A DNA stretch of 64,000 nt from Tubulanus polymorphus (lineage: Eukaryota > Nemertea > Palaeonemertea > Tubulaniformes > Tubulanidae). Position numbers and translations under genes: made by a program. The stretch spans positions 1,824,916 through 1,888,915 of the forward strand of contig NC_134032.1 in the NCBI RefSeq assembly GCF_964204645.1, in the 5' to 3' direction. The stretch's first letter is position 1, and each line of letters starts with the position of its first letter. Under the pieces are notes generated by a model. That model was not told the origin of the DNA, searched no databases, and saw only the letters and a program-made list of their open reading frames with translations. Below, piece after piece: positions 36,533-47,830 of the stretch.

Positions 36533-37439
36533 GGAGGACGTTTCTTAATAGCAAGTATAGGACCACCTTTGACTGATGACGTCACGTCACAAAATGATTT
36601 TCCATCACCCCGCAAGAGGGAGCGCTTTCTTTTTACAGGAGAGGCCGTTAACTCGACAATCTCATCCAAACATCACCCCCCCCCCCTGAGCCATTAGATT
36701 CGCCACAACTAAAAACGGAAATCCGTTTCCGCCGCGGCGTTAAAACAGTTAACTCTCGCTGCGACCGGAAGATGGCGTTCAACGAGCACTTTCCTCTTAA
36801 CTCTTAAAATCGTTTATTTTTCCTCGCGATAAATAACCGAAAGGAATTCGAATCACGCTGTTTTCAAGAATGGTTATTTGATCGGCCCTGATTTATCCAC
36901 GCCACTCACTCCTTCTTTCGCGGTATCTTTTTTTTTTAATAAACAGCAGCGATTTTCAACAGGTCTCAAGTGAATAAATCGTCGCCTTTACTACAATGTT
37001 GCAACGACGTACATTCTACTCGGCGTCTGTCTCCTCTCTCTCTCTCTCCTCTCAACCCGGTCTCTCTGAAACTGATTTCGAAAGACTCTCTCATTCAAAG
37101 GCTCTCGGTATTTTAATCGCGCGGTCCTTCTCGATTCCGATCGGATCATGAGAGACCCGTATTGAATCGCTAGCAGCAATTCCTCGTCTCCGAACCGCAC
37201 TTTTCATACTCGTTTGGCGCGTGTAGCACCGGGCTACTTCAACGCGAACAAGATCGTCTGTTGTTAACCGGATAAGATGTCACGGAACGCCGCAGGTGCC
37301 CGTCTCCACGCACCCTTGAGAGGCCGTAAACGGTTTAATTTAACCGGCGAATAATCGCGGGTGATTTCGTGTGCGCCTGTTATCGTCGGGTTTCGACATA
37401 ACGAGTGTCGTTGACTGTAAACAGATCACAGAAAAAAAG
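36533..37439. other. Gene-free stretch
   Basis: Contains a C run near 36677-36686 and a short CT repeat near 37030-37052. No gene is supported. Confidence 0.45.
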
Positions 37440-38262
37440 ATAAAAAGCAGCCACGATTTCAGGCATCCTCAAGACTCGTTAAACAACAGCCTTGATTTCT
37501 GATCTCCAGACTGAGCTTTATTCAGTCTTGCTTTTTGTTCACTCAGACCTGGCAGTGGTTGTCTCCACAGTGTTCTCCGTCGCTCTACGATCCCAGAAGC
37601 TTCCTGACGTCCAGGAGTTAACTAAAGTCTCGATATCCGACGCACCGGACTAAATCTAAGTCTTGATTTCTTTCAGATTTGAAATTCAGCTCGGAGTTAT
37701 GACAGTGACTCCGCACTAAACTAATCAATCTTGGATCCTGACAACAACCAGGAGCAAATTACAGCCTTGCTTTCTGGCACACTTAAAACTTAAGTCTTGA
37801 TTTGTGACAACTCCGATTAAAGCACGGCTCTTAGAAGCAGTCTTGATTTCAGAGACACCGGATTAAAGTTCGGCATCGATTTCCGACAAACCGGACTGAA
37901 CTCCAGTCTAGATTTCTAACAACCCGGACTCAACTCCAGTATAGATTTCTAACAACCCGGACTAAAATCCAGTCTAGATTTATAACATCCCGGACTAAAC
38001 TCCAGTCTAGATTTCTAACAACCCGGACTAAACTCCAGTCTAGATTTCTAACAACCCAGACTAAAGTCCAGTCTAGATTTCTAACAACCCGGACTTAAAT
38101 CCAGTCTAGATTTCTAACAACCCGGACTAAAATCCAGTCTAGATTTCTAACAACCCGGACTTAAATCCAGTCTAGATTTCAAATAACCCGGATAAAAAGT
38201 CCAGCCTATATTTCTGACAACCCAGACTAAACTCCACTTTAGATTTCTAAGCTACAACTTTA
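37440..38262. repeat. 33-bp satellite with decayed left flank
   Basis: From about 37880 there are a dozen 33-bp units with AACCCGGACT, AAACTCCAGT and CTAGATTTCTAAC. To the left (37440-37880) the same words recur in much altered form (AGTCTTGATTTCTGAC, GACTGAGC, CCGGATTAAAG) at irregular spacing. The right edge also decays. This is the pattern expected when the centre of an array is homogenised and its edges are not. Confidence 0.9.
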
Positions 38263-39239
38263 TGATCCTATAAACCAAACGACATCTGAAGCTTTATAGT
38301 TTGAAAATATTCTCAGTCTAATTTCGTTTCTATTGATTGTCATGACATCACACACGACAAAAACCAGACAAGAACTTCTGAGTAACAATTTCAAAAACCG
38401 AGACCGACGTCAATACACTTTTCACCCACAGAGTCGTACGTCAATTTCTATTCAATTTAGATCACACACAACCGCCGCACTCATGAGGAGTGCTCCAGAC
38501 GAAAATCAAATTATTGACATCAAAAAGCGGTGCGAAATAACTGTTTATTTAGGCGCTATGAGTCGCGTTGCGGTTCTTTTTTTCTGTCAAAAAAGCCGAG
38601 GAAATATCTTTGCGAAAATCGCCGATAATTCGTAATCACTCGGTCGAATTTGCCGAGTCTCTCGACGCAGAAAACCCGTGATCGTAAAGCAATCGATAAT
38701 AATTTTTCGCATACGCGCACGCATATAACACGCCGAACGATTTTCCGTATGGTTTCCTTACGTTTTTCACGAGACTCGAAGCGAAATCGAAGTGAAATTG
38801 AATTCTGAATGGATCAATGGATTCTCGTGGCCGCCGTTTCGTCGGTACAGACAGACACGTCAACTCGAAGCAGAACGTAAGTTGGTCGTTGACGTGGCGA
38901 CGCGACAATTCGCCTCCATTCATCACGTTCATTTTCATCTCGTTTCGCGTCTCGTCGAAAAGCGAAATATCTTATGAAATTCTACGCGCGTGACGAATGA
39001 ATAATTGATTCGAATTTCGACGTTTTAGCGCGACGACTTTCAAGCGGAACACACGAGATGGAATAAGTGGATTTAATAGCAAGAGCTCACCCTAGAAGAA
39101 AAAACGAAATTGCAGAACTTCTACGGTGGGGAGCTCACTACAGTTATATATCTCCTTTTCAAAGCTTCCGGAGAAATAAAAATTTCTACGGAAGCGCCTT
39201 GTGGACATATCTATCTAAAAGAATTCGAGGTTAATTTCG
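38263..39239. other. Gene-free stretch
   Basis: Overlapping frames of about 100 codons (38333-38635 plus, 38636-38938 minus) show no domain. No repeat was recognised. Confidence 0.45.
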
Positions 39240-39960
39240 AGTTTGTTTAAAAATAATTTGAAAGAGGAAATTCATGCAGTAGCCTTCCTTTCTAGAAATA
39301 TCTATAGGGACAATTTGATGATGTCATAGGGGGATTTTATGTGGAAGCCTTCCTTAGTAGAAATATCTACAGGGACAATTTGATGATGTCATAGGGGGAT
39401 TTTATGTAGTAGCCTGTCTTTCCGTAAATGTATATTAGGAAAATTTGATGATGTCATAGGGGGATTTCATGTAGAAGCCTTCCTTTGTAGAAATATCTAT
39501 ATGGACAATTCGATGATGTCATAGGGGGATTTTATTTAGTAGCCTTCCTTTCCGTAAATGTATATTAGGAAAATTTGATGATGTCATAGGGGGATTTTAT
39601 GTAGAAGCCTTCCTTTGTAGAAATATCTTTATGGACAATTTGATGATGTCATAGGGGGATTTTATGTAGTAGCCTACCTTTCCGTAAATGTATATTAGGA
39701 CAATTTGATGATGTCATAGGGGGATTTTATGTTGTAGCCTGCCTTTCCGTAAATGTATATTAGGAAAATTTGATGATGTCATAGGGGGATTTCATGTAGC
39801 AAACTTCATTTCTGGACTTGTAGACGGGAGAGTGATGATATCATAGGGAGTCGCATAATGTGTAGCCGCGTTCTATTCCGGAAATGTCTATAAGGATATT
39901 CCATAAGAGGATTTTGTCTTTATTTCTGGACAGGTGTATCGGGGTTATTTGACGATGTAA
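39240..39960. repeat. 65-bp satellite with alternating subtypes
   Basis: Eight clear units share ATTTGATGATGTCATAGGGG followed by GATTTTATGTAG. Two subtypes differ before this core: A has GTAGAAATATCTATAGGGAC, B has TCCGTAAATGTATATTAGGA. Order is A A B A B A B B, so the middle is a 130-bp dimer repeat. Degenerate units continue to about 39960. GATGATGTCAT contains a TGATGTCA word close to a cAMP-response-type site. Relics lie at 9440-9575. Confidence 0.93.
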
Positions 39961-40429
39961 TTTGGGGATTTATGTAGCAATATCATTTGGATGATGCATC
40001 GACACAATTAACACTGTATAATCAGTAACCTACGTAACTATCTTCCGCAATATACCAAGCTTCGTAATGGTCAGTAACTAGGGTCTAGTATATACGAGGG
40101 GCTGTCCGTGTTAAGGTCCTATCTGAAGGGCCTGCGTATCGAAGCTCAGCGTCTCGCTGTCACTGTTGAGAAAAATAGAGAGTCGAGGAGAAAAAGAGAA
40201 AGAATGATTTGACATTTTAATTCGATAAAGATTAATTCGCCTTCCATTAAAGCGATGAGACGATATCTGCGCCGCAGGATTCCACCAATCCATCGCGCAC
40301 GAGTTTACTACGATCGGAATCGCTTTAATCACTTATCATCTGAGTTTTATGCGACACTTCTCCATTTAAAAATTCGTATCGCCGTTCGTACTGAGGATAT
40401 CCGAGGTTGTGGACAATCCCCGCCCTCTC
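39961..40429. other. Gene-free stretch
   Basis: No repeat or coding signal was recognised before the long inverted repeat. Confidence 0.4.
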
Positions 40430-40922
40430 TACTGTCTGTCACACATGCTCTTCGTGCGACGTTTTGGTCCGTAATTTCGTTCATAATCGGTTGATCTGTA
40501 AATATTATGCATCAATTTGTTCAGTAAGGAATTTGCATTCAGAAATTAATCATGAACTGGCAGAAATTTGTTTGTGTTTTCTTCTATCAGCGATAGTTTA
40601 CCTAGCATACGCTCGCGTAATGCTGAAAAACGGCTTTTATGGCCCGTCACGTGGCGCCACCTACTGTATTCTGATATGCTAATGAGCAGGTGATGACGTC
40701 ACTGTAACGTTTCCGAGCGGATGTTTCAGCATTACGCGAGCGTATGCCGAGTAAACTATCGCTCATAAATGAAAACAAAAACAACTTTAGTGAAAATTGT
40801 TGTTTATTTCTGAATGCAAATCCCTTACTGAACAAATTGATGCGTAATAAAAGTAGATAAACCGATTATTAACGAAATTACGGACCAAAACGTCGCACGG
40901 AGAGTAGGTATGACAGACAGTA
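40430..40922. mobile_element. Long inverted repeat, two 199-bp arms
   Basis: The left arm (40430-40628) and right arm (40724-40922) are inverted copies; the tips are TACTGTCTGTCA and TGACAGACAGTA, and the inner ends AGCATACGCTCGCGTAATGC and its inverse. The arms differ at scattered sites and in a small middle region (CAGAAATTTGTTTGTG versus a longer AAACAACAATTTTCAC form). The 95-base spacer holds a perfect TGACGTCA (40694-40701). Transcription through it would give a hairpin RNA of about 200 bp. It may be a foldback MITE; no coding capacity. Confidence 0.92.
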
Positions 40923-42082
40923 AGCCCGCGGTGCGTGGTTTGTTTAGACTGAAGAGTTTAGTAAAGGCTAACACGTACGATACGGGAAACTACATGAGAC
41001 GGAAACATGTTTGCGACTGTTTCCCTGCATCGCGTGCGTTTAATACCAGAAACGATAAACATGGTATCCGGAAAAAAATTTTCCGAAATCGAGCATAACT
41101 TGGGCTTGAACCATTTTACAGTTGCTAGCCGCCATTTTGTCACGGTAACTTTTTCCTGCTGTCTTGTCGGTTGATCAGTGTTTTCTCGCCTCAGACTGTT
41201 TACGATGCGTGTTTAACTATATATATACTTCGTCTATCCTTGAATGGATTTAGACATTCTAACCACACGAATCTCTGCATTTCAGTTATACAAAATTCAT
41301 TTCACTTGTTTGCAACGATACGAAATGAGAGCGCTATTAGTGATACACTCCTTAGATTTTGGGTAATATTCAAATGAAAATCTTAAGATTGTTACAAAAA
41401 CTGTTTATTTTGGAGATTTTCTGGTCGAGTTCCTCGAAAAAGTCAAAACCGATTTTTTTTTTAATTACAGTTCAATACGCACTTCATACTCGTACGCAAC
41501 CGCCGATATATAGCCTTCCTTTATACGTCCGTGATACAGAACAACAAGCCCGTATAACACGATACCGCATAGTGTCATTTCCCCTCCTAACGGCGCCCGT
41601 TACAACACGGCGACATACAGTTGCCTTTGAAGCCACGAACTCGGGGCGAATAACAAATTAATTTCATCAAGGGGGTGTCCATTGGCGACAAAATATGTTC
41701 GCGAAAAGAGCGCACTTGTTGTTTGTTTACCCCAGCGCGACAAGAGACGTCGTTGACCTCGGCGAAACTCCCCGAAGAGGGGAACGCGTTTACCGCCATA
41801 CATGGCAATGAATACTAAACGGCTACATAACGGCTACAGCGCTCCGTCCGCGACGGTGAAGAAAAAATAACGTGGACAAAGAAATCGCAAAATAAACCTT
41901 AAACATCCGGGGTTATAGGTAACCGCGGAGCGCTGTTGATACAACCACTTCTACTGGACCGCGTGAAGTGGCTAAAAGACCCATCTACACATAAATCCTT
42001 AATTGCCAATCTACACGAGAAAAAAAACAGTCTCCTAAAAGCCAGTTCCAACGGTTTAGCGCCTCCATGTAGACGGGCCTAT
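40923..42082. other. Gene-free stretch
   Basis: Frames below 100 codons on both strands, none with a motif. No repeat recognised. Confidence 0.4.
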
Positions 42083-42150
42083 AGAGATTGGGCTATTATT
42101 GAGATTGGGCTACTTTGAGATTGGGCTATCTTTGAGACTGGGCTATTTCG
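42083..42150. repeat. Short GAGATTGGGCTA tandem repeat
   Basis: Four units of 16-19 bp: GAGATTGGGCTATTATT, GAGATTGGGCTACTTT, GAGATTGGGCTATCTTT and GAGACTGGGCTATTTC. Confidence 0.85.
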
Positions 42151-43090
42151 GAGCGAAGCTCGCAAACGTATCATCTTAAGAATCGAATTCAGCCCCAAAC
42201 CAAGACAATTTTCATAAAGTGACTCAAAGTTTCAGTATAGTCATGATGGCAAAGTATTGTAAGGAGGCTGGACATAATCATCCAAGCAGCCAGATGGTGG
42301 TCTGATTATTGATAACCCGCGAATCAGTCGGGGTTGCGAGGGAATCTATGCTCGCTCAGCGCGTATCGACTCGTCGATGTAAAGATCGCGCGGAATGCGG
42401 GGAGCGGAGCGAGAATGACCCGCGGGGGTCAACTCCGGCGATTCGCTTTCGCATTCGATCGCGGGCAGGGACTGAGCCGCGTATTAACGCAATTATATAA
42501 ACAGTCGCCGCGCAGTGGCGGTCAGCGGCAACCCCTGCAGCGCTCGCGATCACCTTTCTTCCGTTACCAAATAAGCGGCATAATTTCAGCCGGAGTGTCC
42601 GGTCTAGCAGCAACATCGAATTATCCTTAAATATTTGTATAAAGGAGCTAAACATGCATACATCGCTGAGGCGGCGCGAATTGCTAATACTCTCAGTCGT
42701 GTTGATAGACAATCCAGTTATGTCCAGTCGGTGATGTCTCTATATATACAAGGATCTACATCTTTATGAGGTGATAAGTCGGTGTTGATTCTGGTTTTCT
42801 GACCGCTGAAGGCGGTACACAGTTGCGCGAGTCTGTTATCTAGTTATTCCCGGGGTCGCGCAACGTCGTGAAGCCGTTTCTCGTCACCGCCGATATGTAT
42901 ATATATATGGCGTCATCAAATACCGGAAGCCATGTAATTGCAGACGTTTCCTCCGAGCTGCTGGCTCGGCGCCAACGTCGGTTCTTTCATCGACTGTTTT
43001 TTTTATCCTCTTGATCGCTCGTCCATCCTTTAGAAAATTATTAAAAAAGACGTTAATGTCTTTTTTCGGATCTGCCTAATGACCTACTTC
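42151..43090. other. Gene-free stretch
   Basis: A CCAGATGGTGG word near 42290 resembles the end of family S. No gene supported. Confidence 0.4.
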
Positions 43091-43094
43091 GCTC

Positions 43095-43180
43095 GACTAT
43101 ATACTCTCACTGTATCCACTCTCACGGTATCCACTATCTCTGTATCCACTCTGTATTTATCCACACTCTTTGTATCCTGC
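43095..43180. repeat. Loose TGTATCCACTCTC repeat
   Basis: Five imperfect copies of CTCTGTATCCACT-like sequence stand just upstream of the CT-rich satellite. Confidence 0.7.
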
Positions 43181-43407
43181 ACTTTCCTCTTATCTATCAC
43201 CTCACTTCCGTATAACCTTTCACCCCTCACTCCCACTGCCCTCTCATTCTCTTATCCGCTCTCTCGCCCTCCCTCCCACCCCCTTTCTCTCTTTCCCTCT
43301 CTTAACCTCGCTTCCAACAAACTTAACAGCTCACTCTATTCAACTGCCCGTCTCCGTCTCTTACTCTTTCTAAACCGCCTTCCGCTCCCCCTCTCTCTTT
43401 CTCTCGC

Positions 43408-44079
43408 ACTCTCTCTAACTCTCTCTCGCACTCTCTCTAACTCTCTCTCTAACTCTCTCTCTAACTCTCTCTCTAACTCTCTCTCTAACTCTCTCTCTAA
43501 CTCTCTCTCTAACTCTCTCTCTAACTCTCTCTCTAACTCTCTCTCTAACTCTCTCTCTAACTCTCTCTCTAACTCTCTCTCTAACTCTCTCTCTAACTCT
43601 CTCTCTAACTCTCTCTCTAACTCTCTCTCTAACTCTCTCTCTAACTCTCTCTCTAACTCTCTCTCTAACTCTCTCTCTAACTCTCTCTCTAACTCTCTCT
43701 CTAACTCTCTCTCTCTAACTCTCTCTCTCTCTAACTCTCTCTCTAACTCTCTCTCTAACTCTCTCTCTAACTCTCTCTCTAACTCTCTCTCTAACTCTCT
43801 CTCTAACTCTCTCTCTAACTCTCTCTCTAACTCTCTCTCTAACTCTCTCTCTAACTCTCTCTCTAACTCTCTCTCTAACTCTCTCTCTAACTCTCTCTCT
43901 AACTCTCTCTCTAACTCTCTCTCTAACTCTCTCTCTAACTCTCTCTCTAACTCTCTCTCTCTAACTCTCTCTCTCTCTAACTCTCTCTCTAACTCTCTCT
44001 CTAACTCTCTCTCTAACTCTCTCTCTAACTCTCTCTCTAACTCTCTCTCTAACTCTCTCTCTAACTCTCTCTCTAACTC
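43408..44079. repeat. 12-bp satellite (TAACTCTCTCTC)n
   Basis: More than fifty near-perfect 12-bp units. Two places have a 14-bp unit followed by a 16-bp unit (AA at 43717 and 43733, then at 43963 and 43979). They are exactly 246 bases apart, so a block of that length was duplicated. The 354-codon frame running through it (LSNS repeats) is an artefact of a unit divisible by three. Confidence 0.96.
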
Positions 44080-44492
44080 CTGCCCATCTCTCCCGCTCCC
44101 ATCTCACGCCGGAAAAACACGACAGTCCCCGAATCGATGTTAATAGCAACAGAATCGAGCGGGTGCTTCTTTCGACAAGGGCGTCAATATCTATAGTGGA
44201 TCCACTTTCTCCGTTGGAACGTGAGGCATGTTGGATGCGGACGGCTATGCATTTTTAGCGCAATTTTCCATCATCGCAACCAACCCTGCACGCTACCCGA
44301 CATAAATAGAGCGTTCATTTTAGGTGGGATAAAATCCATTGCTATCAATCGCGACGGTGAATGACAAGATGATTTTTAGCTTCGGTGACTTCGACGGCCT
44401 ATTTTACATTCTTCGCGTAGTTATCGTGAATCAGCGCAATCTAGCCAATCAACGCGCCGTCATGTTATTTTACATAATGGTTATGCAAATCA
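44080..44492. other. Gene-free stretch
   Basis: No recognised features. Confidence 0.4.
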
Positions 44493-44632
44493 GGGGCCAG
44501 TTGCACAGTCGTGACTTAAGTCCAAAAGTGGTCTTAAATCTTAAGACTGGTCCTAAGTTGTTAGATTGACTATAGAATTAAGTTGGTCTTAGACTGGTCT
44601 TAAGTCTAAGTCATGACTATGCAACAGGCCCC
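44493..44632. mobile_element. MITE-A, solo copy, likely source of the 47-bp satellite
   Basis: Terminal inverted repeats GGGGCCAGTTGCACAGTCGT and its inverse (ATGACTATGCAACAGGCCCC), followed inward by GACTTAAG / CTTAAGTC. The middle, read on the minus strand, has AGACCAGTCTAAGACCAAC, CTATAGTCAATCTAACAACT and TTAAGA, the words of the 47-bp satellite units. It is only 140 bp, non-coding and almost wholly palindromic. Confidence 0.9.
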
Positions 44633-45544
44633 AGGTTTATTGTATTGCATTTTCTTGAATTAAGGTGTATTCCACGTTCATGATGTTCATGAACGTCTGG
44701 AGTCAACACAGTTTGAACGTGTTCAATAAGATACGCCGAACTATACGTGGTTCTTTCCGGCGAATAATCACGCATAACATTTGCATATATAATTATCGTA
44801 TGTAGACACGATTGGGATCCGTGTGAATAAAAATTTACATATATGATAATGAAGATGTAGACTTTACTGGCGACTGTTGTGTTTAGAGTCTCGTAGACCG
44901 ATATATCCGGCCAACGAACGCGTCATCATCACGTGGCAATAGGAGCCTTGCATCAGGACCCAACCTTCACCTTCCCTTTCGTTCCCCGCGCGTCTAATGC
45001 TTCCGAAAATAATCGACTTTAAAATCGATCAAATATCGCAACTGATTTACGCAGTTTGACCCGTGTAAACCGCTGTGCGCTGTAAGCCAGTAATTGGTCG
45101 CTAGTAACCGAGGCTCTTTCCCATTTTAGATAGAAACAGAGAGCGGAATATTTTGCATTTCGCGTCTAATGCCTGCTTAAGCCGTGCCGTGAATGGTTTA
45201 GTTCCAGTCTATTTTCTATTCAATATAGAAACATCGCGATGGCTTTTATTGATAAACGTCTTAAAGCTCACAACCGCAAAATGCTACGACGAAAAACGCG
45301 TCAGAGATATAATATCTGAATTGATTCGCAAAAACAGCAGAAAACAGCGCGTATAATATGGCGTATGGTGATTTTAGGCGGATGAATCTGCCATTCTTAC
45401 CGTAATCGGTGTTCTCTGCGAGTCATTCTAGAATTGGGTTTTCATTTGAGCGGGGAATCATTGTTACCTGACAAGTTCAATAATATTCGGCTAACATTTT
45501 TGATAAACTATAGTTATCGCGCAACACAAACGGGGAACTAACGA
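44633..45544. other. Gene-free stretch
   Basis: No repeat, RNA or coding sequence recognised. Confidence 0.4.
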
Positions 45545-45808
45545 CCAACTGTGGCAATCGAGGATTCCGCGTATGGCAGTCGAGTATCCGCCAGGTGTCG
45601 CTAGTAGGTAGTTGGTCGTCCGCGTTCGATTTCTAATACATTTCAATTGACTTTTCTCTTAAATGAATCAATTATTCATGAAAACCGAACCGATATCCGA
45701 GTAGAAGAATGAAAGTATTATGTATTTAGTTGATGCTGTGATAATGCATGGTTTGGGGATTCTAAAAGTCAATCCAGTTCAAAGTTCATTGAAAAGTAAC
45801 TAATTTTG

Positions 45809-45846
45809 ACGATTACGATTACGATTACGATTACGATTACGATAAC
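45809..45846. repeat. (GATTAC)n microsatellite
   Basis: Six hexamer units (GATTAC, the last as GATAAC), inside family S copy 5 directly before the 68-bp box. This may be the simple-repeat tail of an inserted element. Confidence 0.9.
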
Positions 45847-45852
45847 GATTTA

Positions 45853-45920
45853 TTTACACTCCAACCATTTCCATGGTATATGGAGGAAAACTATTACACA
45901 TGTATATACAAATATTTACA
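45853..45920. mobile_element. 68-bp box inside family S, copy 1
   Basis: From TTTACACTCCAACCATTTCC through GGTATATGGAGGAAAACTAT to ATACAAATATTTACA. It is nearly identical to 52471-52538. TATTTACA stands at both ends here, which could be a target-site duplication. Confidence 0.75.
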
Positions 45921-45990
45921 AAACAACACTGGATGCTCGTCACGCCATCTGGTGGGGTAGCTGCCGATGTTGCGGTTCCTCATTGGGGAA

Positions 45991-46782
45991 CCCGCAGACG
46001 CGCACTCGAGTGGTTAAAGCAGTTCGTAAAACGGCATCGCAATCTGATCGGGCATATACACCGCTGAGCTAACATTTTCAGTAAATGCCACCTGTATTCT
46101 CGGCGGGAACTCGCGTTCGAATTTACGACAGTTGCAGCGAAGCGCGCAGTGACGCGGCTATAACTAACGCGCAGCCATAGCGTCCAATAAACCACCGCAA
46201 AATCGTTAACGGGTCTCACCGAGAACGTAAAACCCACGACATAGAACGCGTTTCGCTTGGCTTCACTCGCAAAAAACGGCATTATCGAAGATTTAACACC
46301 TCGGAGGCCGTTATTCGCGAATCCTATATATACTGCCTCGTATATTCATCGACCGTGTCTTCAGAATACCCGCATTAAAAAAACTAGGCCCGTTCCAGAT
46401 AACGTTAGTTTGAAATGATACTAGGTTCCAGTTGGAGACCTAATAGACTAAGCATTTTTACATAGCAAATCATGCAGAATCCTAAGTTTCAGATAAGCAA
46501 AAAGCGGAAGTGTGATTGTTGAACTGATGGATTGTGCAAAAGGGTTGTAGCTTATAGATTTAAGAACGATCAACCAATATCGATAGAAAATGACTCGTTG
46601 GGCTTTAAAGTGTGGCCAATTTTACCAAAATACATTCAAAATGATGCACTTTTCGGGAAGATGGGTCCGATTTGTAAGCATCGACGATTATAATTACGTT
46701 CATTCGAAATATGAATGCCTATAGACATTCGGCCGTAAGTGACAACCGAAATGACAACCGCAATGAGACGACACGGAGCCCA
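45991..46782. other. Gene-free stretch
   Basis: A 100-codon frame at 45980-46282 (minus) has no motif. No repeat recognised. Confidence 0.4.
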
Positions 46783-46892
46783 GGGTCCAGTTCCACAGTT
46801 CCGAGTTAAGATTTAACTCTGAGTTAACTCATCGAAAATGAACCAACTTTAACTCAGAGTTAACTCTAACTCACAACCGTGGAACTGGATCC
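46783..46892. mobile_element. MITE-B, second solo copy
   Basis: GGGTCCAGTTCCACAGTTCC on the left, AACCGTGGAACTGGATCC on the right, core ACTCATCGAAAATGAACCAA. Length 110 bp. Confidence 0.9.
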
Positions 46893-47487
46893 GGGAAGCC
46901 CTCTCTACAACCCGCCTGCGCCACGATTTAGTAATATATGAATACAAATGCTCAGATGGATAAAGGTTTTCCGATGTTTAGAAGGATCTGAACGGCACGA
47001 TCCGCTGGGTTTCCTGAGAATAGCGAAGGACCGTTCGAATTCCCGGGCGAAAGAGTATAGCTGTATAAGGTGGTTCGTTTTCATCGTGAAAAGGTCTAAT
47101 CACCGAGAAGACAAATCAAATTCCGCAGGACGCGAACCCGAACTTAATTGCGATTTGCCTCGAATATGCAAATGAGATCTCTGAGTGGCGCATTGAGAGA
47201 GCTCTACTCATTAACATGGGCTCCTGCCTGTCGCTAGAGACAGGAGTTGAATAGATGAGCGGGTGGAGGTGGGTGGAGATAGGGGAATAGTGAAAGGGGG
47301 GACACTGATTAAGACAAAACAAGACGTTGAGTGGAATGGTAAGAGAGAGGAGGGTAGTAGGACAGGGGGAGAGGATTGACGAGGTTGGCCTGGTAGAGTA
47401 TATAGGCGGTGCATGGTAGGATGGCGGTTTAGGGGAGGGAGTGCCAAAGGATTGTATACGGGGTCGGTTTAAAGAGATTGTTAATGG
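46893..47487. other. Gene-free stretch with purine-rich part
   Basis: The purine-rich part (47240-47460) opens a 134-codon frame on the minus strand that is proline/serine/leucine-rich and low in complexity; not supported as a gene. Confidence 0.45.
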
Positions 47488-47830
47488 GATACGGGCGCCA
47501 CTAGATGGCGCACGACACAAAACAATGGGTTATTTTTAGTGAAAAAATATTCACCTTCTCAATCAATATTGGTATAGATTCCAATGAAATAATCTTCATT
47601 TACTAACCAGAAATGTTGACTCGAATCTAACCGAAATGTCGAAGAAACTGAAGCGCTGTAACCCAGTGTTACTAGCGACACCTGGCGGATTATCGCCGAA
47701 TCCTCGCTTCCCTCAGTAGCCGTTGCGGTATCCCATTACATCGGCTGGGAATCGATCTAAAGTCGTCAACTGTTGCAGATCGAACTCGCGTGTCGATCAA
47801 TGCGCGCAAACCACTAGTTAGAAATACGAG
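47488..47830 (-). mobile_element. Family S element, copy 6, with tRNA-like head
   Basis: Minus strand: head with CTAGTGGTTTGCGCGC (A-box-like, complement of about 47802-47817) and GAGTTCGATC (B-box-like, complement of 47778-47787), then GATACCGCAACGGCTACTGA, GGAAGCGAGGATTCGGCGAT, CGCCAGGTGTCGCTAGTAAC, AGTTTCTTCGACATTTC and ending GTGCGCCATCTAGTGGCGC. Like copy 1 it links a tRNA-type promoter to the body. Confidence 0.82.

Larger units (their letters stand above)
45545..45990 (+). mobile_element. Family S element, copy 5, with internal insert
   Basis: The body has TGTGGCAATCGAGGATTCCG, GCCAGGTGTCGCTAGTAGGT, AACCGAACCGATATCCGAGT, AGTTCATTGAAAAGTAACTA and finally GTCACGCCATCTGGTGGGG. Between the last two lie a (GATTAC)n run (45809-45846) and a 68-bp box (45853-45920) shared with copy 8. 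Confidence 0.85.

Noticed and set aside
43079-44143. 354-codon LSNS-repeat frame
   Set aside because: A 12-bp satellite gives this automatically; the parts before and after are CT-rich and without protein character.
45809-45846. (GATTAC)n as an interstitial telomere
   Set aside because: It does not match TTAGGG on either strand; it sits inside family S as a short simple repeat.
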